Shown in pieces: positions 6,469 through 13,753 of a stretch of 64,000 nt of DNA. This DNA comes from Acidocella facilis ATCC 35904 (GTDB lineage: Bacteria; Pseudomonadota; Alphaproteobacteria; Acetobacterales; Acetobacteraceae): NCBI RefSeq assembly GCF_000687875.1, contig NZ_JHYG01000008.1, positions 1 to 64,000 of the forward strand, written 5' to 3'. The notes under the pieces were generated by a model. That model was not told the origin of the DNA. It did no database searches and saw only the letters and a program-made list of their open reading frames with translations. The stretch's first letter is position 1. Each line of letters starts with the position of its first letter. The position numbers were made by a program, and so were the translations under genes.

Positions 6469-8570
6469 CAGTTCAGCGGCGGCAAGACGTTGTCGAGCCT
6501 ATCAGCGGATTTTTGCAGGCGCCGTACAGCACGGGCCAGGCGGTCCCGCTCATAGGCGCCCTGATCAAGATTCAGGCGACCGCGCTGCACCTCGATCATG
6601 CGGTCTTTGACCTTCTCGATGGTCTCATCGAAAGCGGCAGTATAGGCTGTGCGGTGTGCATCCTCCAGCGCAGTCAGCACCGCGTCGGCCTGACCGATCC
6701 GCTCCTTTTCGGCAGCGCGGATGAGCAGGCCGACCGCCATGATGCCGACACCTAGCACCGAAGCGGCGCCGACACCGGTGACGAAAATATCCGCTGACAG
6801 CAGCAGGCCGCCGGCGATACGGTCCATGCGACCGGCCCCCTGCCCTTTCGGCACCTTGGCTTTAAGATCATCGATCAGCGTGTAGAAATTACCGTCGGGC
6901 TTGACGCCGAAGACGGTGCCGATGGTAACGACCACCTCATTCTGCATGCCCATCAGCTTGTTAAAATTGTCCTTCGCCTGGCTGGCAGCTTCGAGCGCGG
7001 AGACGCTCTCATTCTCGGTACGCAGGATTTTTTGATCGACCGCCGCGAGTTGTGATAGCCGGCTGAATTCCAGCGCCAATGCAGGCAAGAGCGCAATATC
7101 CTTTTCGGCCGTATGGCTCAGACCGCGCTCATCTCCCGCGGTGAGAAGGATGCTGAGATTCCGCTCCGCATCGGGCGGCAGGACTGGCTGGTTCTGGTCC
7201 GCTATGTTCTGGTAGCCGGTGCGCTCTATGAGGGGGGTGCCGTGCGAAAATGCTGGGCGGGGCAACAGCGCCATGCCGGGGCCGTTGAGCTTTTCGAACG
7301 TCGCGTGCGTGAGGGCTTGCAAATGACATTCTCGGCTGTCTCCAGGTGTGTTCCACGCCTGCTCGATCAAGGCGCGCTGGCGCTCCAGGCGGTCGCTCGT
7401 GGATCTGAACAGTCCGTTGAGCCAACCATTCAAACCCTCGTCGGGTTTGACGGCCTGCAGCAATTGTTTTCCAGCTTCGTAACGATGTTGAGACAGCGAA
7501 ATATTCAGCTGCTTGAGATAGGAGGCACGCAATTTTTTTGCGGCCTTGTCGTAGGGGTTGATCTGGTCCTCGATGAATTTTTCCCAGACATCGTCCGCAT
7601 TGTCGCGGTTCGCGGCGAGCTCTTTCTCGACATCGTTGATGAGTTTTCTGACGTCGTCCAGCAATTGGAGGAGATGCTTGGTGCGCAGGCCTTGGACATT
7701 GCTAGCGCTGCTGCCGGCGCTGCCGATCGCCTCTATAAGTGCTGCGCTCCATTGTTTGGTGAAATCGGGGACGAGGGCGGTGTCGAGGCCGGTGCAGATG
7801 ACGGTGGCGACCTTACCGCCGGCGGCATTGAAGGTTTCGGCTGCGCTCACGCGTAATTTTTCGCGCAATTCTTCGCCGGCTTCCTCAGTTTTGGTGATGA
7901 CCACCACCGGCTCGATCCCGGATAATTCGCGGTCGCGCAGGATTTCCTGGTTGGCCACGTTGGCGAGGCGCGTCTGGTCCGTAACGATAACGCAGCCGCC
8001 GGCTAGGGCCAAAGCCTGGCGCATCAGCTCCTGCCAGATTTCATTCTGGCGGTGGCGGTGCTCATAACCGGGCAGCAACAGCAGCGCTGTGCGGCTGGTG
8101 CAAAAATGCCGCGCTGGAACTTTGAGGACGGGCAGCAGATAGGAGGGATTATCACCTCGCGTGGCCTCATGGAATTGGGCTGCGTCCACTTGAAGCAGCT
8201 CGACGGTGTAGGCGTCATGGACATCGGCGGGCGCAATGAGCTGATGGACCCAGCCTTCAGGTTCGGTGACGTCCGGAGATTCCTGGATGAGCACGGGGAT
8301 GCGCTCCCCCTGCCCTTCATTGGCTGGAAGCCATTTTGAATCGCTGCTTATATCATAGAGCTGGCGTACCAAAGTGGTTTTGCCGGCGCCCTGGGTACCG
8401 CCGATGGCTACCACCACATCTTGCGATACGAGGCGTGCGACGAAGATACGCTGCAGCAGAACTTCTAGCCTGGCACGCAGAGCGGCATCGTTTTTTGCGG
8501 TAAGGCCGCCGCGCAGTTGCAGGGACGCGGTCAGCATTTCGTCGAGGACGGTGGTCGGCACCAGGAACAT
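6468..8570 (-). CDS. Dynamin-like P-loop protein with degenerate GTPase motifs and membrane hairpin, first gene of operon
   Basis: A 700-residue protein from the ATG at 8570, preceded by CAGGGGTGCTC; a GTG two codons earlier is the alternative. The P-loop GTQGAGKT (58-65) is intact. The G3 position reads LLLLPG (163-168) without the usual Asp, and G4 reads TKTE (226-229) rather than TKxD. Residues about 584-617 hold two hydrophobic helices (GGLLLSADIFVTG, SVLGVGIMAVGLLI), like the membrane-inserting paddle of bacterial dynamins. Long helices follow. It probably binds nucleotide weakly or structurally and pairs with the canonical GTPase. Confidence 0.72.
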   Translation of the reverse strand: MFLVPTTVLDEMLTASLQLRGGLTAKNDAALRARLEVLLQRIFVARLVSQDVVVAIGGTQGAGKTTLVRQLYDISSDSKWLPANEGQGERIPVLIQESPDVTEPEGWVHQLIAPADVHDAYTVELLQVDAAQFHEATRGDNPSYLLPVLKVPARHFCTSRTALLLLPGYEHRHRQNEIWQELMRQALALAGGCVIVTDQTRLANVANQEILRDRELSGIEPVVVITKTEEAGEELREKLRVSAAETFNAAGGKVATVICTGLDTALVPDFTKQWSAALIEAIGSAGSSASNVQGLRTKHLLQLLDDVRKLINDVEKELAANRDNADDVWEKFIEDQINPYDKAAKKLRASYLKQLNISLSQHRYEAGKQLLQAVKPDEGLNGWLNGLFRSTSDRLERQRALIEQAWNTPGDSRECHLQALTHATFEKLNGPGMALLPRPAFSHGTPLIERTGYQNIADQNQPVLPPDAERNLSILLTAGDERGLSHTAEKDIALLPALALEFSRLSQLAAVDQKILRTENESVSALEAASQAKDNFNKLMGMQNEVVVTIGTVFGVKPDGNFYTLIDDLKAKVPKGQGAGRMDRIAGGLLLSADIFVTGVGAASVLGVGIMAVGLLIRAAEKERIGQADAVLTALEDAHRTAYTAAFDETIEKVKDRMIEVQRGRLNLDQGAYERDRLARAVRRLQKSADRLDNVLPPLN

Positions 8571-8837
8571 GAGCACCCCTGAAAATTAACGTTAGGTTGG
8601 TACGGTTGTGATGCGCCTTTGCGATGGACGCAAGACTTGCACCGGGCGGGAAAACACGCAGTCGCGCTTCTGTAATAGCGCGGCTAAAAATATGGTTTTA
8701 CGACGTGGTGCTCGCCGCAAGTGGGGCTTTTTGGCCGGCGGCACAACAGGGCTGTCAGCTTTGATACGGCAAATAAATACTTGCAGCTCGAGCATAAAAA
8801 CCATTCGCCGCCGCGCGGTGGAAAAACCATGGCCGCG
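8571..8837. other. Leader region upstream of the GTPase operon
   Basis: These 267 bases between the small membrane peptide and the first GTPase gene carry no supported gene. An operon promoter should lie here, with A/T-rich tracts near the operon start (AACGTTAATTTTC at 8578-8590, read leftward). I cannot assign -35 and -10 boxes with confidence. Confidence 0.35.
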
Positions 8838-8933
8838 TTATTCTTTTTCGCTGACCACATGCTCGTCCATGAAACGGCCAAGGCCGTAGAGGGCGAAGCC
8901 TGTGACGACGAGCCTACCGACGATGCGAAACAT
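8838..8933 (-). CDS. Putative 31-residue single-pass membrane peptide
   Basis: A short frame on the minus strand encodes 31 residues starting MFRIVGRLVVTGFALYGLG and ending in an acidic tail (MDEHVVSEKE). The first two thirds form one transmembrane helix with positive N-terminal residues. AGGAG lies six bases ahead of the ATG, an excellent ribosome binding site. It is co-oriented with the GTPase operon 267 bases downstream. It may be a leader peptide, a small toxin or an unrelated membrane peptide. Confidence 0.45.
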   Translation of the reverse strand: MFRIVGRLVVTGFALYGLGRFMDEHVVSEKE

Positions 8934-9078
8934 GGGGGGCTCCTGTTTTTGGCGCACGATAATGGTCTGTATGCGGGATAGGTGCGTCAGAACAGGACGT
9001 ATGTTACGCTTGCAATTCTGCCGCCTGGCCCAGCAGCAGAAAATGCACGGCGAGATTTGTTACGATAAAGCCCGGGGC

Positions 9079-9102
9079 CTGCAATACCATTCGGTATTGC
9101 AG
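9079..9102. repeat. Perfect 10-bp hairpin
   Basis: CTGCAATACC (9079-9088) and GGTATTGCAG (9093-9102) are exact reverse complements around the loop ATTC. It sits at the broken end of the helicase remnant, where the coding resemblance stops, so it could mark a past insertion or excision point. There is no T-run. Confidence 0.6.
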
Positions 9103-9104
9103 CA

Positions 9105-9305
9105 GTTGCGGCAGGTAGCTTGCGCCAGCACCGTCTCCATCAGTGCCGGATCCGTGCCGCGAAAGCCGAAGATCGCCTGTTTGAAGTCGCCGACCCAGAC
9201 GCTTTTTTACGCCTGCGCGCCTTAGTCACCCGCGCGACTCGTCTCGAAAGGGCTTGACGTGATCAAATCCACGAAAACGAGGGCGATTCCCTCTTTGGCG
9301 ACGCC
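9105..9305 (-). pseudogene. Decayed UvrD/RecB-type helicase fragment
   Basis: Two adjacent pieces of a superfamily 1 helicase are visible on the minus strand. One reads ALVFVDLITSSPFE, matching the Walker B region (VFVDEFQDxSP). It is followed after stop codons by SVWVGDFKQAIFGFRGTDP, matching motif III (VGDPKQAIYGFRGTDP) of UvrD/AddA/RecB-like enzymes. Stops separate the pieces and the flanking domains are gone, so the gene is dead. Such helicases are common in mobile and defence-related islands. Confidence 0.65.
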
Positions 9306-9751
9306 CAAAGCTGAAAATTCACAGCAAAAACAATCCCTTGCCGAATCAGTCAAATGATACTGAAAGCGTACAGAAGCCATCAAAACTTACACATTATCTT
9401 ACACACAAAAACAAATAAGGCTATTTTTTACGAATTATATCAATAAGTTATTTTATGACGCACCGGACTTAAAAAAACTATCGCTCAACATTGGTGCCGG
9501 AATACGTGTGCTCCCTGCGGTACGTCAACGAGGGCGGCAAGGGGGCTACAATCATGCCGGGGAACGCAAGGCGCCGTACCGCTTCACCGACCTAGCGACT
9601 CTGAACGCGGATTTCGGACCCATTCAGGAGATTGCCTGGCGCGTTGACCGAGACGCGAAGGCCTCGCATCGTCACATGCAGGCGCTAGTGATTGCCGGCG
9701 CGTAATCTTTCCATATGAGGCGGTGCATGTGGACTTTCCCTTGCGAAAGGT
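9306..9751. other. Intergenic, partly A/T-rich, no recognised gene
   Basis: Positions 9340-9480 are markedly A/T-rich compared with the window (ACACATTATCTTACACAC, TTTTTTACGAATTATATC), consistent with foreign DNA. The more G/C-rich 9490-9705 has a 65-codon frame (9508-9705) with no family resemblance. I see no integrase, tRNA or origin signature. Confidence 0.45.
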
Positions 9752-10028
9752 GGCCTGATGAGCAAGAAATCTACCAGACGGCTTTCACAGATCATTCACA
9801 GGTTCATTTCGTTCAAAAACAATCACGGAAACAACAATGCCTTGCAAAGCTTCCAGTCCTCAAAAGCGGGATCGGCTTCTCCGGAAGAAAAGGGGGGCGA
9901 TACGGAAGGTGCACCTAATGGCCAAGCAAGCGATCCAATTTTTTTCACAGATCGTTCACAGATTATTTTCGTCAAAAATAATCAAGCAAAAACAATGTCT
10001 TACAAAATTTCCAGTTCTCCAAGCGCTG
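9752..10028 (+). repeat. Diverged tandem duplication at the island's right edge
   Basis: Two copies, one from about 9752 and one from about 9906, start with a ribosome-binding-like GGTG and an ATG (9758, 9918) and can be aligned. Both hold TTTCACAGATCRTTCACAG and an AACAATG...TTCCAGT segment. Read from each ATG, the peptides begin MSKKSTRRLSQIIHRF and MAKQAIQFFSQIVHRL, so the homology is also visible in protein. The second copy runs in frame into the CPBP gene. A looser TTCACATTCACAGA block recurs near 1375. Confidence 0.6.
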
Positions 10029-10652
10029 ATGCGCTCCGAAAAACCCGGCGAAAGCCGGGTTTTTTTATGGGCTGAATTTCTGTTCCTGTTCGCTGGCGTG
10101 CCGCTGCTCATCCTCATGCTGCGCCGGCCGGGGATTTTGTTTCTGGTGCTCTGGGGCGGCGGCCTGGCCTGCTGGCTGGCCAGCCGCGCTGTCCCGCGTG
10201 GCTCCGCGCAGGGATGGCGCGAAATGCTGCGCCGCTTCGCGCTGTGCGGGGCCGCCCTCACCCTCGCCACCTGGCTTCTGGCCCCCGGCCTGTTTCTCTC
10301 GCTGCCGCTGCACCGCCCGCGCTTCTGGGCGCTGATCATGCTGCTCTACCCGCTGCTCTCAGTCTGGCCTCAGGAGATCATCTTCCGGCGCTTCCTGTTC
10401 GCCCGTTACGAGCCCATCTTCGGGCGCGCCACCGTGGCGGTTTCAGCCCTGGCTTTCGGCTATGCCCATATCATCTTCCTCAACGCCTGGGCGGTGCTGC
10501 TCACCCTCGCCGGCGGCTGGCTATTCGCGCGCTCTTACGCCGCCACACGCTCGCTCACATTCAGCGGCGTCGAGCATGCGCTCTATGGCTGTCTGGTTTT
10601 CACCATCGGGCTGGGGCAATATTTCTATACCGGTGCCGCCTGGCATCATTAG
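10029..10652 (+). CDS. CPBP-family intramembrane metalloprotease-like protein
   Basis: About 207 residues with several transmembrane helices. The CPBP signature appears as WPQEIIFRRFLF (usual motif EExxxR, here Q-E), then FGYAHIIFLNAW and SGVEHALYGC, giving the two histidines expected for a metal site. CPBP proteins are membrane proteases or structural relatives of Rce1. The start is uncertain: ATG 10029 is chosen, but ATG 9918, in frame and preceded by GGAAGG, would add 37 residues of the duplicated island-edge sequence. A terminator-like hairpin lies within the first codons. Confidence 0.75.
   Translation: MRSEKPGESRVFLWAEFLFLFAGVPLLILMLRRPGILFLVLWGGGLACWLASRAVPRGSAQGWREMLRRFALCGAALTLATWLLAPGLFLSLPLHRPRFWALIMLLYPLLSVWPQEIIFRRFLFARYEPIFGRATVAVSALAFGYAHIIFLNAWAVLLTLAGGWLFARSYAATRSLTFSGVEHALYGCLVFTIGLGQYFYTGAAWHH
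10037..10067 (+). terminator. Intrinsic-terminator-like hairpin inside the CPBP 5' end
   Basis: AAACCCGGC, a GAAA tetraloop, then GCCGGGTTTTTTT form a textbook rho-independent terminator on the plus strand. It lies about 10 bases after the chosen CPBP start codon, and no good start codon follows it in frame before the first membrane helix. It may terminate transcripts coming out of the island, or act as an attenuator. Confidence 0.65.
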
Positions 10653-10681
10653 ATGCCTCAGGCTAAAAGCTTGAGGCTCTA
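10653..10681. terminator. Bidirectional hairpin between convergent genes
   Basis: GCCTCAGGCTAAAAGCTTGAGGC forms a near-perfect stem between the CPBP stop and the hpnK stop. The same type of hairpin, ending in CTCTA, occurs at about 40151, which suggests a dispersed repeat used as a terminator. Confidence 0.55.
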
Positions 10682-11464
10682 GCGGCGATAGCGGGCCAGC
10701 AGCGCCTCAAACTCCGCCACATGCTGATAATCCGGCATCAGCCGGACCAGCGCTTCATCCCGGCGCGTAGCCGGGTGGGTGTAGATTTCCGTGCGCCCCT
10801 CCGGGACCAGCGGCAGCAGCCGGGCGATGCGTTCGGCGGTCATATGCCCGGACCATTTCAGCCCGAACACCTGGTCCGGCACCTCCAGCCCGCGGGCCTG
10901 GGCGCGCAGCAGCCGGGTCCAGCCATATAAAGCACGGTCCCCGAAGGTGACGCGCTCGCCCAGCGCCGCCATCACCGCCGGCGGCTCGGCCGGCACCCGC
11001 AGCCGCTTCAGCCCGTAGCGCCGGCCGATCTCGATCATCAGCCGGGCGATGGTCGGGTGCAGCAGGAAATGCTTGTGCGCATCGGCATGGTGCAGGTCCA
11101 GCCCGGAGTCCGCGAAGGCCGCGAACTGTGCCTCGATCTCGGCGCGCAGTTCCCGTCTTGCCGCGGGCGAGAAGAAATAGCGCACGCCCAGAGCCGCCTG
11201 ATTGGTGGAAAACCGCCCATCCGGGCCGGTGATGTGCGGCAGGCGGGCATGGCCGAGCAGCGAATCGCCATCCACCAGCACCAGATGCAGTCCGACTTTC
11301 AGCCCCGGCAGCATCCGCGCCCGGCGCACCGCATCCTCGGCGGCGGGGGCGGCGACCATCAGGCTCGCCTGGCCCAGCAGGCCCTCGCGATGCGCGCGCT
11401 CCACCGCCTCGTTGACGCTTTCGGTCAGGCCGAAATCATCGGCGGAGAAGATGATCTCGCGCAT
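10679..11464 (-). CDS. hpnK: Hopanoid biosynthesis-associated deacetylase-like protein HpnK
   Basis: A 261-residue YdjC/ChbG-fold protein. The N-terminal SADDFGLTESVNEAV carries the Asp pair, and HLVLVDGD and HHADAHKHFLLHP give the metal-binding His residues of this carbohydrate-deacetylase superfamily. Within it, the length and the sequence around RFSTNQ and YFFSPAAR match HpnK, a protein linked genetically to hopanoid lipid synthesis in alphaproteobacteria. No other hpn genes are in the window. It is the last gene of a leftward cluster with DUF1178 and grxC, separated by three bases. Confidence 0.82.
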   Translation of the reverse strand: MREIIFSADDFGLTESVNEAVERAHREGLLGQASLMVAAPAAEDAVRRARMLPGLKVGLHLVLVDGDSLLGHARLPHITGPDGRFSTNQAALGVRYFFSPAARRELRAEIEAQFAAFADSGLDLHHADAHKHFLLHPTIARLMIEIGRRYGLKRLRVPAEPPAVMAALGERVTFGDRALYGWTRLLRAQARGLEVPDQVFGLKWSGHMTAERIARLLPLVPEGRTEIYTHPATRRDEALVRLMPDYQHVAEFEALLARYRR

Positions 11465-11467
11465 GGT

Positions 11468-11935
11468 TCAGCTATCGTTGCGCGGCGCCCAGGGGATGCG
11501 GGCGAAGGCGATGCCGTCCTCGGCGAGCTCCTCGGCCTCCTCCTCGGAGCTTTCGCCATAAATCCCGCGCGGCGCAGCCTCGCCATAATGGATCCGCCGG
11601 GCTTCCTCGGCGAAATCCGCGCCGACATAGTCGCAGTTTTTCTCGACCTCCTCGCGCAGCTTCTGCAGCGCCGCGCGCACCGCATCCGGCAGCGCGCCGC
11701 CGGCGGTCTGCGGGCCGGGGGGGAGCGCATCGGCCGGCGGCGGCTCAGGCGAGACCACCAGCTCGCGCCCCTTGCGCGGGATCGAGGGGGCCATCAGCGC
11801 CCGGTTCACCTCGACACTGCCGCAGGACGGGCAGGCCACCAGCCCGCCGGCCGCCTGGCTCTCAAAGCCTTCGGAATCCCGGAACCAGCCATCGAACTCA
11901 TGGCCAGCTTCGCAGCGCAGCTGGTAATGGATCAT
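11468..11935 (-). CDS. DUF1178 family protein
   Basis: 155 residues from the ATG at 11935, which overlaps the grxC stop by four bases (ATGA). The start MIHYQLRCEAGHEFDGWF, followed by CPSCGS, is the DUF1178 signature, and the Cys residues suggest a small zinc ribbon. The C-terminal half is acidic and helical (ESSEEEAEELAEDG). The family is widespread in alphaproteobacteria with unknown function. Longer in-frame starts upstream would run through grxC in another frame and are rejected. Confidence 0.85.
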   Translation of the reverse strand: MIHYQLRCEAGHEFDGWFRDSEGFESQAAGGLVACPSCGSVEVNRALMAPSIPRKGRELVVSPEPPPADALPPGPQTAGGALPDAVRAALQKLREEVEKNCDYVGADFAEEARRIHYGEAAPRGIYGESSEEEAEELAEDGIAFARIPWAPRNDS

Positions 11936-12189
11936 GGCGTAAGCAGCGGCTCCAGCTTGCCGGCGCGCTCCAGCGCCAGCAGATCGTCGCAGCCGCCAAT
12001 ATGCTGGCCGGCGATGAAGATCTGCGGCACGGTGGTGCGCCCCCCGGAACGGCCGATCGCCGCCTCGCGCGCCGGCGTGCCGTGCGGGGCGCTGATTTCC
12101 GTGAAGGCCGCCCCTTTGCGCTCCAGCAACGCCATGGCGCGCATGCAATAGGGGCAGTAAGGCTGGGTATAGATCTCGATTTCAGGCAT
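11932..12189 (-). CDS. grxC: Glutaredoxin 3
   Basis: An 85-residue thioredoxin-fold protein with the dithiol active site CPYC (QPYCPYCMRAM, residues 9-19), the TVPQIFI cis-proline loop and the GGCDDLLALE glutathione-binding segment. It reduces disulfides and glutathione mixed disulfides in the cytoplasm. The ATG at 12189 is preceded by GGGAGGCAA; an upstream in-frame ATG lacks such a site. Translationally coupled to the DUF1178 gene, an order common in this group. Confidence 0.92.
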   Translation of the reverse strand: MPEIEIYTQPYCPYCMRAMALLERKGAAFTEISAPHGTPAREAAIGRSGGRTTVPQIFIAGQHIGGCDDLLALERAGKLEPLLTP

Positions 12190-12244
12190 TTGCCTCCCAA
12201 TTAGCTTGCGGGCGGGCGAATGCAAGGTGAATCTCAGCGCCCCT

Positions 12245-12976
12245 TCATTGCAAACGCGGATCCGCGACGCGCGCCAGGGTCAGCACATCCACCCGCATTG
12301 CCCCGGCGGCGCGCAGCGCCAGGGCGCAATGATGCGCCGTCGCCCCTGTCGTCATCACATCATCCACCAGCAGGATGCGCTTGCCCGCCAGCCCGGCATA
12401 AGGGCGGACATGGATGGCGCCCTGCAGCGCCGCCTGGCGTTGCGCCGCGCCCATCCCCTCCAGCTTCGCCGTGGCCCGCGCCCGGCGCAGCACATCCAGG
12501 CTCACCGGCCGGCCGGTGAGCCTGGCCAAAGCGATCGCCAGCAGCGCCGCCTGATTATAGCGGCGCTGGCGCAGCCGGGCATTGTGCAGCGGCACCGGCA
12601 GCAGCAGATTGGCCGCTTGCAGCAGCTCCTCCCCGGCCCGGCGCATCAGCCTGGCCATGCCGGCGGCCACCTCGCTCTGGTCGCTATATTTCAGCGGCAG
12701 GATCATCCGCTTGGCGGTCTCGTCATAGCGCAGCGCGGCGCGGGCCTGGGTGAAGGCCGGCGGCGATGCCGCGCAGGCCGCGCAATGCAGGGTTTCCGCC
12801 GGCGACGCGGCAAGGCTCAACGGCACGCCGCAACAGGCACAGAGCGGCGCGGTGATGAAATGCGCGGTCTTGAAACAGTCCAGGCAAAGCTGCCCCTGCG
12901 CCTCCACCAGACGGTGGCAGGCGAGACAGGAAGGCGGCAGGACGCTATCCAGAACCCAGCGCAACAGGGGTTTCAT
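12245..12976 (-). CDS. comF: ComF-family phosphoribosyltransferase-like protein
   Basis: 243 residues from the ATG at 12976. The N-terminal part has paired cysteines of a zinc ribbon (PPSCLACHRL, LCLDC, LCACCG, LHCAAC). The C-terminal part is a phosphoribosyltransferase fold with the PRPP-binding loop ILLVDDVMTTGAT. ComF proteins are needed for DNA uptake in naturally transformable bacteria, and homologues such as GntX help use DNA as a nutrient. Divergent from the methyltransferase, whose GTG start is the very next base. Confidence 0.87.
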   Translation of the reverse strand: MKPLLRWVLDSVLPPSCLACHRLVEAQGQLCLDCFKTAHFITAPLCACCGVPLSLAASPAETLHCAACAASPPAFTQARAALRYDETAKRMILPLKYSDQSEVAAGMARLMRRAGEELLQAANLLLPVPLHNARLRQRRYNQAALLAIALARLTGRPVSLDVLRRARATAKLEGMGAAQRQAALQGAIHVRPYAGLAGKRILLVDDVMTTGATAHHCALALRAAGAMRVDVLTLARVADPRLQ

Positions 12977-13753
12977 GTGCAGAGCATTTTCGATTTCACC
13001 ACAATGGTAAAGCATCGCGAGCGCGCCGCCGGCCGGTTGGGCAATATCGCCCCGGTGCTGGAGGATCTGACCGCGCGGCTGCTCGACCGGCTGGACGATA
13101 CCACCATCCGCTTCGAGCGCGCACTGGATTTTGGCGGTCGCGGCGCCGTCGCCCCGGCGCTGGCGGCGCGCGGCATGCTGGTGGACAGCGCGGATGCCTC
13201 ACCGCGCCTGGCGGCGCTGGCCGGCGGGCGGCCCTTGATCCTGCCCGGCCCCGATGATTTCGGCCTGGCGCCGGGAGCGTATGATCTGGTCGTGGCCCCG
13301 CTCTCGCTGCATTGGCTGGATGATCTGCCGGGCGCGCTGATCCAGCTGCGCCGGGCGCTGAAGCCGGGCGGGCTGCTGCTGGCCAGCCTGCCGGCTCTGG
13401 GTACGCTGCATGAGCTGCGCCTGGCGCTGTTGGAGGCGGAGGAGGCGCTGACCGGCAAGGTCAGCCCGCGCGTCTCACCCTTCCCAGAGCTGCGCGACTG
13501 CGCCGGGCTGCTGCAGCGCGCCGGCTTCAGCCATCCGGTGGCGGATCTGGAGGAGATCACCTTCCTGTATGCCAATCCCCTGGCGTTGCTGCATGAGCTG
13601 CGCGATGCCGGCGAGACCAACGCGCTGGCCGGGCGCAGCCGCACCATCCCGCCGCGCGCCCTGTTCGCGGCGGCGCTGGCGGCGCTGCCCCAGCAGGAGG
13701 GGCGGCTGGCCGTGGCGCTGCGCCTGGCCATGCTTACCGGCTGGGCCTCATAA
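12977..13753 (+). CDS. SAM-dependent methyltransferase (NDUFAF5/BioC-like)
   Basis: 258 residues if it begins at GTG 12977 (MQSIFDFTTMVKHRERAA); this matches relatives that begin with an '(I)FDRxxxRxxRDRAA' segment. An ATG at 13004 is the alternative. A class I methyltransferase core follows: ERALDFGGRGAVAPAL, DLVVAPLSLHWLDDLPGAL, then LKPGGLLLASLPALGTLHEL. The resemblance is to the bacterial relatives of complex I assembly factor NDUFAF5, and its position beside comF and grxC is common in alphaproteobacteria. A much longer open frame upstream only mirrors comF on the opposite strand. Confidence 0.75.
   Translation: MQSIFDFTTMVKHRERAAGRLGNIAPVLEDLTARLLDRLDDTTIRFERALDFGGRGAVAPALAARGMLVDSADASPRLAALAGGRPLILPGPDDFGLAPGAYDLVVAPLSLHWLDDLPGALIQLRRALKPGGLLLASLPALGTLHELRLALLEAEEALTGKVSPRVSPFPELRDCAGLLQRAGFSHPVADLEEITFLYANPLALLHELRDAGETNALAGRSRTIPPRALFAAALAALPQQEGRLAVALRLAMLTGWAS

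Noticed and set aside
8608-8981. Plus-strand frames opposite the small membrane peptide and leader
   Set aside because: Arg-rich and Cys-rich products without ribosome binding sites or family resemblance.
9508-9705. 65-codon plus-strand frame in the island edge
   Set aside because: No recognisable domain, no ribosome binding site and a composition unlike neighbouring genes; reported only as intergenic.
12206-12976. Long N-terminal extension of the methyltransferase frame
   Set aside because: The extension only mirrors comF on the opposite strand; the methyltransferase family begins at the GTG/ATG near 12977-13004.
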